From Prostheceraeus crozeri (lineage: Eukaryota > Platyhelminthes > Polycladida > Euryleptidae), in NCBI GenBank assembly GCA_907163375.1, contig CAJQUW010001671.1, positions 1-64,000 on the forward strand: a stretch of 64,000 bases of DNA, in the 5' to 3' direction. Shown in pieces: positions 42,504 through 52,890 of the stretch. Below the pieces are notes generated by a model, which was given only the letters and a program-made list of their open reading frames with translations, did no database searches and was not told the DNA's origin. Within the stretch, counting starts at the first letter, position 1. Every line of letters begins with the position of its first letter. The position numbers and the translations under genes were made by a program.

Positions 42504-43416
42504 GATTATAGGCTGTACTCGTAATCGAGAAACGTACTCCCTTGAATTTCTGCAAATCCGTTAGTTAAAATAGTAAAGGAAAAATTAGCTTTTACTCGAC
42601 GTTTCGGGTCCATACCCTTCTTCATATAGTTTAAAACAGGCGCATATGACATGCTACTTGGACATATATATGTAAAAGCTGAATAAAAATCTATATGGCG
42701 CGACCTGTGTTCTCCTACAAGCCAGCAAGCTCATGACGACGATTCATAGATGGACATCTGTCCTGAATCATGCGAGCTTCTATCAAAGCAGTGTCAACCG
42801 TACTTCGCGCTCTCTGAAGGACATTCACATCGAAATCATCAAGGTCAACAGCAGTACAATCACGAAGATGCACACTCAATGCACTCTTACTGTCCTTATT
42901 CATAATACTCCGCTTATGTTCTTGATACCTAATTTTGAAAGATCTTGAAGTTTTACCTATGTAACTAGCATTACAAATCCGACATTTAAACTCATAGACA
43001 ACATTATAACTATTACAATTTATTTTTTCAGGCAAACGATCACAAAGGTTGCAGTTGTCATGCTTTTTATTTTTATGTTTATTGCGACTATTTTGACAAC
43101 GGGACAATGTAGGACTGGTAGTATTAACAAGACGAACATTGAGATTATATTTTCGAATCAGAGAATTAATTTTTCTGTTTAAGCTATCGTTAACGAAAGG
43201 TAAAGATATTAATTTATCTATGCCTTTATGCTCAATTAAGCATTTATCTATGCTTTTTCCAAGTAGCATGTCATATGCGCCTGTTTTAAACTATATGAAG
43301 AAGGGTCTGGACCCGAAACGTCGAGTAAAAGCTAGTTTTTCCTTTACTATTTTAACTAACGGATTTGCAGAAATTCAAGGGAGTACGTTTCTCGATTACG
43401 AGTACAGCCTATAATC
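42504..43416 (-). mobile_element. Penelope-like element remnant with inverted terminal repeats and GIY-YIG ORF
   Basis: Perfectly opposed arms of about 158 bp (42504-42661 and 43259-43416, outer end GATTATAGGCTGTACTCGTA) surround a single ORF. A 13-bp flank TACTACAAGTAGA occurs at the left end (about 42493) and again near 43443, the likely target duplication, with about 27 bp of extra sequence at the right. Each arm holds GGGTCTGGACCC or GGGTATGGACCC followed by GAAACGTCG, resembling stem II and the GAAA core of the hammerhead ribozymes known in Penelope-like terminal repeats. No reverse transcriptase. Confidence 0.8.
42715..43269 (-). CDS. GIY-YIG endonuclease (Penelope-like, C-terminal domain)
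   Basis: 184-residue minus-strand ORF, open throughout. N-terminal third (LISLPFVNDSLNRKINSLIR ... TSPTLSRCQNSRNKH) is the segment between RT and endonuclease in Penelope-like proteins. It is followed by a CxxC pair (CNLC), the core NVVYEFKCRICNASYIGKTS with RSFKIRYQEHKRSI (YIG, catalytic Arg), and SALSVHLRDC. The RT part is absent. The start is set only by the first available codon inside the right arm; in the parent element this would be the end of a longer protein. Confidence 0.82.
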   Translation of the reverse strand: MLLGKSIDKCLIEHKGIDKLISLPFVNDSLNRKINSLIRKYNLNVRLVNTTSPTLSRCQNSRNKHKNKKHDNCNLCDRLPEKINCNSYNVVYEFKCRICNASYIGKTSRSFKIRYQEHKRSIMNKDSKSALSVHLRDCTAVDLDDFDVNVLQRARSTVDTALIEARMIQDRCPSMNRRHELAGL

Positions 43417-44640
43417 ATGATCCTCCCGTTTGATGCCATCACTTACTACAAGTAGAGAACAATTGCTCGATCAATTTCAATTGCAAGATTTCTCAAAACA
43501 TTTGAAGGCTACTGTCAAGAATGCAGTCAGTCCTCACACAGAAAAAATATGTAAAACTTTAGGTTTTTTAGATTCTAATCAAATCCGGTATAAATTGCAC
43601 AAATCATGTTTACTCATGATCGTTCACAAATAAGAGTAGTAGAATGACAACATAATACAACAATAACAATGATAAAGGACTGCATAGAGCCACGGCTACT
43701 AAATGCTGTCGGTCTTGGTTGTCGCTACTAAGAGGTCCTATCCTGCTCATGAATTTTTGCAATTTCCTTTGCGGTGTGGTATTTATCGAGATTGAAATTT
43801 AATCGATGAACTGCACCACTGATGAGCGTCGCAGCTGAGAGGTCAAATTTTTAATAATCGCCGCACCTCTGATATCGAGAGAATTAGAAATGAATGATTA
43901 GATATAGTTTATACATGTAGAATGTATATCATCTATTGAGCTAATGAAACAAGGTAATGCAGCAATTATCAAACGTCACTGAAACAGGATTCGCAAGGCT
44001 TTCTGGAGGCAAAATTGACAGACTTTCACAAACATTCATAAACCCTTTATTCACTAATATGATGAGATAGATGGTATTTCGGCAACAGAAGGCTCTCAAA
44101 AATTCAATTACAAGACATTGTACAAAAAAATTGCAATTTACACTACCATTTCACTAATTGCGACTAAATTCATTTCATATAGTGACGCATCATGACGAAA
44201 AATGAAATAAGAAATCCTCGATACCTTCATATTCAAAACATAATGAAGCATGTGATATTTGTTGACAGAAAACGAAGCATTGTAAGCGTAGTTACACATA
44301 ACAAATATTTACAACAAAAGTTGTTTGATCGGGCAATCTCCATTACCAAAAAATGAAATCTTATATATAAAATGCAAAACGCCGACAAACTCCTCCTAAA
44401 CCATGAAACTTTACGCCAATATGATACTACCATTTAATAGAACAAAAAATTTGTAGTTAAAACCGCCAGGTCTCATTTCCCTAAGTATCATAATTACAGA
44501 GAAAAGTAGACTTTTGTGTAAATTTTAACCGAAAAAATATTAATTACACAAGTAACTACATTAAATTTACAAATGAACTCCTCATTTGCTTTAAAAAATT
44601 GCCTCGCTAGACATGCGTCTCATTGATTCTAATGTTTTCC
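43417..44640. other. Intron of the minus-strand gene, nothing recognised
   Basis: No domain or terminal repeats seen. Confidence 0.45.
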
Positions 44641-44815
44641 GACGGATTCAGCAACAGCCAATGAGAACGCGATCTAAATGGTAAGACAGCCAATCAGTGT
44701 AGGCGAATGAGTTGGTAAACTTGGAATGCAACAATGTGCATACATACAATGTGCACTGTCTTAATTTAACATACTTATGCATATAAATCCTGGACGAAGT
44801 CCGGGGGCCTTACTA
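44641..44815 (+). mobile_element. Possible Helitron-like 3' end
   Basis: A GC-rich hairpin CCTGGACGAAGTCCGGG (44786-44802) followed 7 bp later by CTAGT (44810-44814, pattern CTRRT) is the layout of Helitron 3' ends. The base after CTAGT is A rather than the usual T, and no matching 5' TC end was located, so this is tentative. Confidence 0.35.
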
Positions 44816-44992
44816 GTATATGTATATAATAGAAAATATTCTTCCAGATGGGTTAGATTCAAAGCAGTCTGTGCAACGGACGTTCTCCATCTGTATTCAA
44901 AATGAAAATGTTAAAATGAACGTACAAGCTTTCGGAGGAGCATATAATAGCTAACATTATGCTCGCTCTAGTCTTATTGCGAGCGTAAACAG

Positions 44993-45901
44993 CAGGGTTG
45001 GAACCGGCCGGTGGTTTTACTCAAGCCGGCCGCCGGCCGCAAATTTTGAAAACCGGCCGGCCGGTGTTTTTCAGGCCTTTTTGTCAACTGCCGACATCAT
45101 CTGCCGACATTTTAGAGTTCAACAGACTTGCTCAGTTGATGCAGAATTAGGTTGCAATCATATTGCAATACCGATGTCACTAAGAAATTTACTATCAAAC
45201 TTCTTTCCTGGCATCTATTTTCCCTCGGCAAGATATTCTTTACATTACTTCTCTTTCCTACTCCTTCGAATCACACAGACAGCACCAAATATTGGTGCAT
45301 TCTCACAAAAAACAAATGTTAAATTAGGTAGATATTTGTTAAATTTATCACGGCATCCTTCGACTCAGATTTACCTCGCCGTTGCGCAACTTCTTTCGAA
45401 AGCATTCATCGTGATACCTCATAATTCACATTTGATGATTGCCCCTCGCTTGCCAATCTTTCCTTCGTTGCTGCTGAGGCTGTATGCAGATCGCCCCGCG
45501 TCCTCATGTTGCCCAATATCGTAGCAACAAATGTCGGTCGCCTCGGAACTAGAGTTTGTGACCAAGTAAACAACAAGAAATGGCATCCTCTAAACTTTCC
45601 TGAGAGTGAATAATTGCGAGCAGGGTCAACATGACACAAGACAATTAAATCCTTGATGCTACTAAGAAACGTCAAGTCCTGTGATAGCCTAAATTATTAT
45701 GCTAGTCCTTTATCAAGTCTCACATATCGGAGTTACATTCATCTCATCAAAAATGTCATGCGGTTACTTTGGAACGTACACGTAGTAATACTCATCTACA
45801 CGCTCATGATCTTCAATGACCATGAAAGCATCAGAATTTTAAATAGGCCGGCCTCCGACCAGCCAGTTTTAGATACGCCGGCCCGGCCGGTTCCAACGCT
45901 G
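44993..45901. mobile_element. Non-autonomous hAT element with CCGGCCGG ends
   Basis: Exact 8-bp duplication GTAAACAG (44985-44992, 45902-45909). Ends CAGGGTTGGAACCGGCCGG and CCGGCCGGTTCCAACGCTG. GC-rich subterminal palindromes (GGCCGGCCGG) repeat near both ends; the interior is AT-rich. ORFs of 89-147 residues inside show no recognised domain. Confidence 0.88.
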
Positions 45902-46833
45902 GTAAACAGTATATTTACTGTCAAAGAAGTATGCATATAAAGGTTAGAAATAAAACAATCTGAATAAAAAACAAATATTTACATCGAAAATATCTCTCGT
46001 CGGACAATCTCGATTGCAAAAATGAAGCATACGACTGAATCAGCAATACAACAGAAGCCCAAGTACAGTGTTCGTACTGGCCGATTTCGCATTTTTCGCG
46101 CCCCGCCCTGCGATTCGCGCCCCCAACTAATTGGTCTAAGATACATGTATGCACGAGCGTAAGGTCAATACATACATTTTTCAAACATTTATGGAATTCA
46201 TATAGGCATATTTACGGGTCAATTTCATAGGTCTATGACGATTTACAGCATTTATTAGATACCTTTGATGGAGTAGATGAAAACATAATTGATTAATGGA
46301 TGGCCCTGCATGGAGCAGACAACCATATGATAATAATGAGATCATATACGAACATATAAGTACGTTATAATGTACTCATTCTAATTCGGTACTATAATAT
46401 TTCCGCAACGTTGAATCAAATGAGCCTAAGGAACCCCGAAAATGCCTTTTCCAGTTCCAATTGGCTAGGATTTGGTTGTGGGGCCTTAGAAAAATGCCCG
46501 AAATCACTACAACCAAATCTGGGCCAAATGGAACCGAACCAAAGACTAAAATCGGGGTGTTAGGGCCTGTCATACCTGACATTTTCTCGGTGTAGTCAAC
46601 GTCTTCGTTAAAATAACGTCGTTACACTTTCCATCTGGTACTGAAATGTAACATAATAAGTTTCATTAATACACCGTAAGAGTTTACGCCCTATTTTCCT
46701 TGTGATTTAAATGAAGAAAAGATCAGAAATGAAAGTACACATGTAAGTAGTTTCATTCAATCAGGTACATGATGATCGAGCTGTGTTGAATCAAAATGCT
46801 GTCTAAAAGCGCTAGGCACTGATAAAGAAAATA

Positions 46834-47286
46834 TCACCTCAATTTCTCGGGAGAAATAATTTTCAGTTCTTCATGTGCTTTTCGCTTCAAAGTACTAGTC
46901 ATGAGCGTCTCAGCTACTGCTCGTTCCTTTTCTTCCATCTTCTCCTTCTCATCAAGCAGAGCTTTAAGGTGGTCCTCCTCTTCCTTTAATGACCGTAATG
47001 CCTCCTCCTGCATTTTCACGAGGCTTTCTTTCCGTTTCATGATATCGCTGATTAGCTTTTTGTTGTTTTTGAGACCGGACTCTAACTCATTCAGCTTTGA
47101 ATCATTTTTCTTCTGATTTTCGAAAGTTTTTAATATATCCTTCTCTGCTGCCTTCTTCTTCCTTGCTGGCTCTTCCTCCATCTCGCTCTTCAAACGCAGC
47201 TCATATGCTTGTTTGGCTTTGGCAACTTTCTCCAAAAGTGCCTGTGTCACTTCGAAGTTTCGCGATGAGATATTATTCGATGCCAT
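46834..47286 (-). CDS. Coiled-coil protein encoded inside the hAT-like element
   Basis: 150-residue ORF from ATG 47286. Residues 10-125 are an almost unbroken coiled coil rich in Glu and Lys (ALLEKVAKAKQAYELRLKSE, then SLKEEEDHLKALLDEKEKME), and the tail is basic (TLKRKAHEELKIISPEKLR). No transposase motif. It is open and starts with a clean ATG about 70 bp after the upstream transposase-like piece ends. It may be an accessory ORF of the element or a captured host exon; I cannot name a family. Confidence 0.55.
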   Translation of the reverse strand: MASNNISSRNFEVTQALLEKVAKAKQAYELRLKSEMEEEPARKKKAAEKDILKTFENQKKNDSKLNELESGLKNNKKLISDIMKRKESLVKMQEEALRSLKEEEDHLKALLDEKEKMEEKERAVAETLMTSTLKRKAHEELKIISPEKLR

Positions 47287-47441
47287 GGCGTCCTCTTAAT
47301 AACGACGATCGCATTCATTGTAGTCGCGGACAGTTTACTCCGTTTCTTTGTCACTAGATCACAGCAACAAGCAAACTGAACACCCTCTCCACCTTTCTGC
47401 GTTTCCGTGGGGTAATGTCATCGTGACTCGAGCCAGACGAC

Positions 47442-47700
47442 TCAGAGTTGGTATCTTTGAGGACATTTCTGCCAGTATTCTCCAATGTCCATTGGCTTCT
47501 CTGTTGTACCTTGGAGGAGTCGAGCTTCAACTTCAAGAGTAGAATAAATCTCGTTTGAGAACAATTTGGGGGGAAAGCACTTCGCAAGAGTCTTCGCCCA
47601 GTTCTCCAGATCAGCATCGTTCGAATGATGTGGGGAAAGAAATTGGCACGATTGAAGCACATCACTTTCAAACGGTAAGTACTTGAGGAGCTTTTCAGTT
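47442..47700 (-). pseudogene. hAT-like transposase C-terminal relic
   Basis: Minus strand: KLLKYLPFESDVLQSCQFLS, PHHSNDADLENWAKTLAKCF, EIYSTLEVEARLL, EYWQKCP. The order 'L P (x) L x (x) FL (x) P ... I x L A ... E x R x L ... W' resembles the C-terminal half of a group of hAT-like transposases. In another frame SGSSHDDITPRKRRKVE follows. The identification is from memory and is uncertain. Confidence 0.4.
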
Positions 47701-48075
47701 CCCCTCCTGAAGAATCACTTCACCCTTTCAAAAATGTAATACGCAGTGATGATAAATAGTCCCTTAATAAAATGTAGAATACGCAGTGATGATTACGGCA
47801 TGTCGTAGTAGGTTTACACACTATTCCTATTTGTTAGTGTTATGTCAGAAAGGCATTTTCTGTAATAAGAAGGAAAATATTCAATTCTATTACTGTCATC
47901 AATCTGATACATAGTCGTAGACACATCTAACAGTTCCCAGTGATATATTATAGTCAAATATTTTTTGGGGAGCGAAAATATATGGGACAATATTGGGGCG
48001 CGAAAATATTTTCGGAATTTTCGCGCCCGCCTTCATTTTTCGCGCATTCGCGCCCCAGTACGAACACTGCAAGTA

Positions 48076-49744
48076 CTATTTCACAAAATTGCAACAAGAC
48101 AATTTCATATGCTCTTCAAACTTTCTTCAATTTTCTAGAATAGGCATCCCTAAATTAGCCGAATATATCATTTCACGCACATTTTTGTATGCCTTCCCTT
48201 TTCTCACTAGCTCTCCGACGTAGCACATTTGACTGCGTTAGAAGTTGCGAATACTTCACTGACATTCATTTTTCATCGCTTTACTGTGGGCCATTGGTCA
48301 CAACAGCTCAATATTATTGGCAAAGCAAGAGTTTGTGCAGATAACTGGGCACAGTTTTAATGAATAGATTATTTTAGTCCGGAATGAATTGTAGTCAAAA
48401 AACATTATCACATATCCTGCTTGGCCAGAAATTAACTCTCAAACATAGGTCTACATGTATTTCGATGTCAGTCTAAAAAGACATTAATACGACAGTCATC
48501 ATTGATAACTGAAGTCGAACAATTTGACAGAATTATTGCTAGACCTGGTGGAGTTACAATGAAATGCGTTCTTTAACAACTTCTTCATGGGCTTACATAC
48601 CAAATATTACTACAAATTAGGTAAATAATGCAAGTTATTAGATAATTATCAGAAGTGGGCTTGTAATTGAACATTAGCACAAGCGATTGATATCTACTTC
48701 GATACAAATACGTTCCTACTGCAAGTTGAATATGACACTTCATTAGTTGGGAAACTACTACTCATAAATTTTTAGTAGTATCAGACGTACTAATCTTTGT
48801 AGATTTGATTTCTACAAATATGAGCGTCAGAAACCATCCAAACGGTCCAAAATGCAGCACAATGCGTCACTCTTGCATTCTATAATTCGAATTGGGTATG
48901 ATCTACAGCATTACACTATTCAATTTATATTTATTTGCAAAAATTAGGAAAATGGCTTACTTCAAGTCGCTTGCAGGGTTTCTACAGAATCTCGAAACCA
49001 TGCGCTCGAAAACCCCGAAATATGTCATGTTTATCCGACAAAGTGTAAAAATTTATGAAGTCTCAGTGTCTAACTGGCAAGAATACTGAAGAAAAACTTC
49101 GGTTTCTAAGGTTTGCGTAACACACAGTCAAACTTTAATGTTTCAATCAACAAAGAAAATCTATTGATACTGTACAATCATTTTTTACTTATTGTATTCA
49201 GTCTACACATGCAAACATACCGGTAGAACAATGACCCATAGCAGTGGCATTCATCTCTTTACTCATTGCTAAACTACGATCAGTCTCCCTAACCCAGCAA
49301 TTTCATATACACGAATTGATCCTAGATTTCTTTATTTAATACATTGTGAACATAGACAAATGCAGTAGTGCAATGTACTAATCCTTCCACGCAAAGATTA
49401 TTGAAGCTTTCTGATCACAGTTTAAAAATGCTAACCTGCATTTCTACGGGATTACGTAGATGTGAAATCCTCGCCTGAGGCACAGGGATAATTAGTTTTA
49501 CCGACATCGGATTTCAAAATCAACGAATCACGTAGAAATGGCGGCTAGCACTAAGATGCTCACAAGGACTCAATCAAATCTTAAGTTTGAAGCTTTTATC
49601 TAAATTAGATGGTCCTTCGTGCCAAATAATTTTCCGATTTTTTTTACGAGGCCGAGTCAATTTACCAGGTAGACAGGCTGCGAATATCTGATTAATGAGA
49701 GACACTTATATAGTCCTACAAGGAATTGACTTGAAACATAATTT
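48076..49744. other. Intron of the minus-strand gene, nothing recognised
   Basis: About 1.7 kb, AT-rich; no supported feature. Confidence 0.45.
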
Positions 49745-50852
49745 GTGAAGATTTTTGAAAACAAGATTTGATATTTTAGATTTATTTCAAGCAACCAATT
49801 AATTTCCCCATTCTCCGCAGCTGTCGTCAGATTAGGATAAATGAAATGGAAAGAAGTCTTTACAAATATCAAAAATAAGGGGGAGAAAAATTCATTTCGT
49901 TGCCTCGTTCCTTTCCCATGAAGGACGACTCTGTATAGATATCGTTTTTTAAACACGAACTAAGTTTAGAAATTTCAATCTAGAAAAGGCAATGTGAAAA
50001 AGTTTGCAAATTGAAGGTTTTGATCAATAGTTCAATGATCGGCGTTTTGGAAATTTGATATTTGCAGATCTATCGTCCTAATTAGATAATTTGCTCCTAT
50101 CGTCTCGTATCAGGAAAATCTTTAAAATGCATTAGAATGCAATATCAATAACATCAGTCTATTTAACGAAATTACTTATAAATTCCTATGAAGGAATATC
50201 AGACTCAAGAGGTTCATTTTCGGAGCTTCAAAATTCATTTAATTGAAAATCTTGATAATTACTCTTTTCACAAAAAATTCAATCGGAACATAAGCTTTTA
50301 CTTCTGACTCAATCACTGCAAAGCGGACAAATAATGTTCTGTTCATCAATTTCTAAGTAAGCAAAGGCAACTATAAGCTTATTTCTTTGAAAAGCGAAGT
50401 CCCTGAAGGACTATGAAGGACGAATCTGTATAGAATGTCTTTTTAAGCACGAACTTAGTTTAGAAATTCAATCTAGAACGGCAGAAATTCTACAGAATTC
50501 AAGTTGTCTACAAGAAGCTTCAAAAACTGCATAGAATTCGGCTGTGTAGACACTCAAGGAGTTGAAGATACTAAAGAGGTTCATTTTCATTATGCTGCTT
50601 GAATCAATGTATAAGATTTGGATATACGAGGTAATATATATATATATAATACTCATAAATATGCTGCCTGTACCTTGAGATAAAATTTAAGCATATTGAT
50701 TGATTATCCATAATCATCAATCAAACAATGAAATCTAGATGAGATACTCGCTATCGCTTGTTCTCGACAACATAAAGTAACAACTTCTTAGTGTCCTTTA
50801 ATTAAGACCGCAACAACTCTGTTTCTTGCATATAAATAAACTGTTTATCTGA

Positions 50853-51056
50853 AGTTCGCTAGAATGGAAATTGAGTCAAGGTCGCGGCACATCCGAGGGA
50901 GCTAAGTTGGGGCATGAATAACCAATTACGAGCTTAGATTTACACATATGAGTGATTCTAACCCAATGATAAAGACGTTGACAGGTGTATCTAAGTGAAA
51001 ATGCGTGCGATTTTTGTGCCACTATTGTGTATTGCATGAAGATTAACTTCCATTCT
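50853..51056. mobile_element. Small TIR element related to element C
   Basis: CTAGAATGGAAATTGAGTCA at the left and AACTTCCATTCTAG at the right, about 200 bp. Flanked by AAATAAACTGTTTATC and TTGTCAATTTCTATGG, B-like ends, so the C-in-B arrangement of 20135-21176 occurs again. Duplication copy A lacks all of it at about 42190, giving an empty site. Confidence 0.65.
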
Positions 51057-51216
51057 AGAGGTTTTATTGTTGTCAATTTCTATGGTTTCTTGTGTTGTTC
51101 TGTCTGACCCTCCATTATTTGACCAATGAAGATCTTAAGAGTTTCACGGTAATTGTGATATTACATGGCCAACATTGCCTCGCAACAAATTAATGAGATC
51201 TTCAGCTTTAACTCAC

Positions 51217-51282
51217 CAGGAACCAACGGGCGGGGTGCAGAAGGCGGAGAATACTGAGTCGCTGAGTCTTCCTTCGGAATGT
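51217..51282 (-). CDS. Duplicated 66-nt Pro-rich exon, copy B
   Basis: Minus strand: acceptor CGTTTTTGCAG/AC, donor CCTG/GTGAGTTA. Encodes IPKEDSATQYSPPSAPRPLV plus Pro. Same length and phases as copy A; 11 of 21 residues differ or change class little (IPKEDSATQYS against VPKKESATQCS). Both copies keep splice sites and frame, so both may be used in one transcript: coiled-coil exon, B, A, terminal exon. Confidence 0.7.
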
Positions 51283-51347
51283 CTGCAAAAACGAAAGCAA
51301 TTCTGTCAATCCTTTGAATAAGAGAGTTTTGTTGCATCAAATTACTG

Positions 51348-52559
51348 ACGCTCTGTGTGGAATCAAAGATACTAAAGAGGTTCATTTTCGGAGTTTCAAA
51401 TTCAACGGAAACTTGATTCAATCACGTCGGTGCATGTCTTGACAAGTCTACAAACTTGTTTATTCAAGCAACAACGCTTAGAAATTCAATCTTGAACGGC
51501 AAAAATTCCGCAAAATTTAAGTTGTGTGCACATGGAAAACTCTCGGAAACTTTGGAAATGGCGGAAGATGACCAAGCCTTCTTGTTTTTCACAAGCACAT
51601 CGTCTTAGAATGAATAATCTTGCGCCTTTGGCTCATAGTCAGGTTGGACATGTTGGACTGTTCGGAATATCTTACCAAGCGCTCCATCCACAATGATTTT
51701 CATTCAGTGTAAAGCTGACTTGGTAAAGGAATAATTGATTTTATTCTTTTTTTGACATTTCCCTTTTCTTTGTTATAGATTTGTCTAGATTAACTGTTCG
51801 GTCCAATGCTGAAAAATACACACAAATTTCTAGTTCCTCGTGCGGCTGCTCCTAAAACATTCAAGAAATGAATGGAGACAAGATTAACAAATATGCAATT
51901 CCAAAACTTCCAATTAATTTCTTAAAATGTTGATATTTCGATAGCATTGCCCAAAAAATCAATTTTAAATTTTTGATAAATTTTGATTAATAAAATGTGG
52001 GAATAGGATATTTTGAGGTGCTGATCATGAATCTGATCGTGAAAGTTGTTTATCACATCTAGTTTATTTCTATAAATGCATGCTTTTAACACGTTGATCT
52101 TTGGCTTCTGACCTCATTTTATAATGCAATATGCAACAAATTGATTTACAGTAAATACTCTAGATTACTTGCTATCCTTAATTATATAAAATCTAATAGA
52201 TGTGCTAATTACCTATTTTCATGATAATTCTGTTGATTTAGTGTGTTATAGTCAAATTTTTCGTGTTCGAGTTTAATGTGATCATCTCTTGATATCACTC
52301 GGATTCACGGTCTCGGATGTTACGTGTTTTTTCGGGTATTGAAAAGAAACTCAAATCTGGGTGAATTCTCTTATTTTTATTGCACCCAAAAACTGCACAA
52401 GACTGAGGCATGGCTCAGCTCCTGATAATGAACAATCAGCTTTTCTAACAAGCGAGAGCGTGAAACTTCACTTTGATGGATACAGAGCGAGAAAGCAGTC
52501 GATACTTGTTTACTACATACAGCATTGTTGCTACTGTACAGACTTGCACTGCAGTCACA
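51348..52559. other. Intron of the minus-strand gene, nothing recognised
   Basis: The start (to 51530) repeats parts of the segmental duplication; the remainder is AT-rich without a supported feature. Confidence 0.45.
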
Positions 52560-52890
52560 GAATTAGATTGTTTAATCGCATCACTTTGCTAGAAGTGCAA
52601 ACTGATTCAAACAGATGGCACATGCAAGAACTTAATAAGTGGGCAAGAAGAAATTTTTAATACCTTGCAGAGATAGGAAAAATAGTCGTGCGTCGCTTGC
52701 GGTTGCTCTGAATTCCTTCAAAATGCTCCGATCGCCACGACTCCTTCAGATTCGAAGAATTCAGATCATTGCGCAAAAGTTTTCTCGATAATGTTGGGCC
52801 TCCGATCATTTTAAAAATAGTTAACAGGCGCATGAAAAAACGTTCACAAACTTCTCTGTAGAACTTGACATCGACTCTTTGCTGTGTGAT
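52560..52890 (+). repeat. Dispersed repeat R1, copy 3
   Basis: GAAAAATAGTCGTGCGTCGC, CTTCAAAATGCTCCGATCGC and CCTTCAGATTCGAAGAATTC match 845-1085. The 145-residue minus-strand ORF across it (52657-53094) has no recognised domain. Confidence 0.65.

Larger units (their letters stand above)
46066..48069 (-). mobile_element. hAT-like element (6-bp duplication) with coiled-coil ORF
   Basis: 2.0 kb between CAAGTA duplications (46060-46065, 48070-48075); ends CAGTGTTCGTACTGG / CCAGTACGAACACTG, 15 bp perfect. Subterminal TTTTCGCGCCC words repeat at both ends. CAGTG...CACTG ends are hAT-like; 6-bp duplications are known from some hAT lineages. The minus strand carries a decayed transposase-like piece (47700-47442) and then an intact 150-residue coiled-coil ORF (47286-46834). 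Confidence 0.85.
49745..51347. repeat. Segmental duplication, copy B
   Basis: Same order as 41033-42441 but interrupted by a small nested element at about 50830-51095. A shorter part (ACGAACTTAGTTTAGAAATTC, GAATTCGGCTGTGTAGACAC, AGAGGTTCATTTTC) is repeated again at 50420-50590 and 51365-51530, so the intron has been duplicated more than once. Confidence 0.85.

Noticed and set aside
45081-45524. 147-residue plus-strand ORF
   Set aside because: Lies wholly inside the non-autonomous hAT 44993-45901 and shows no known motif; not supported as a protein.
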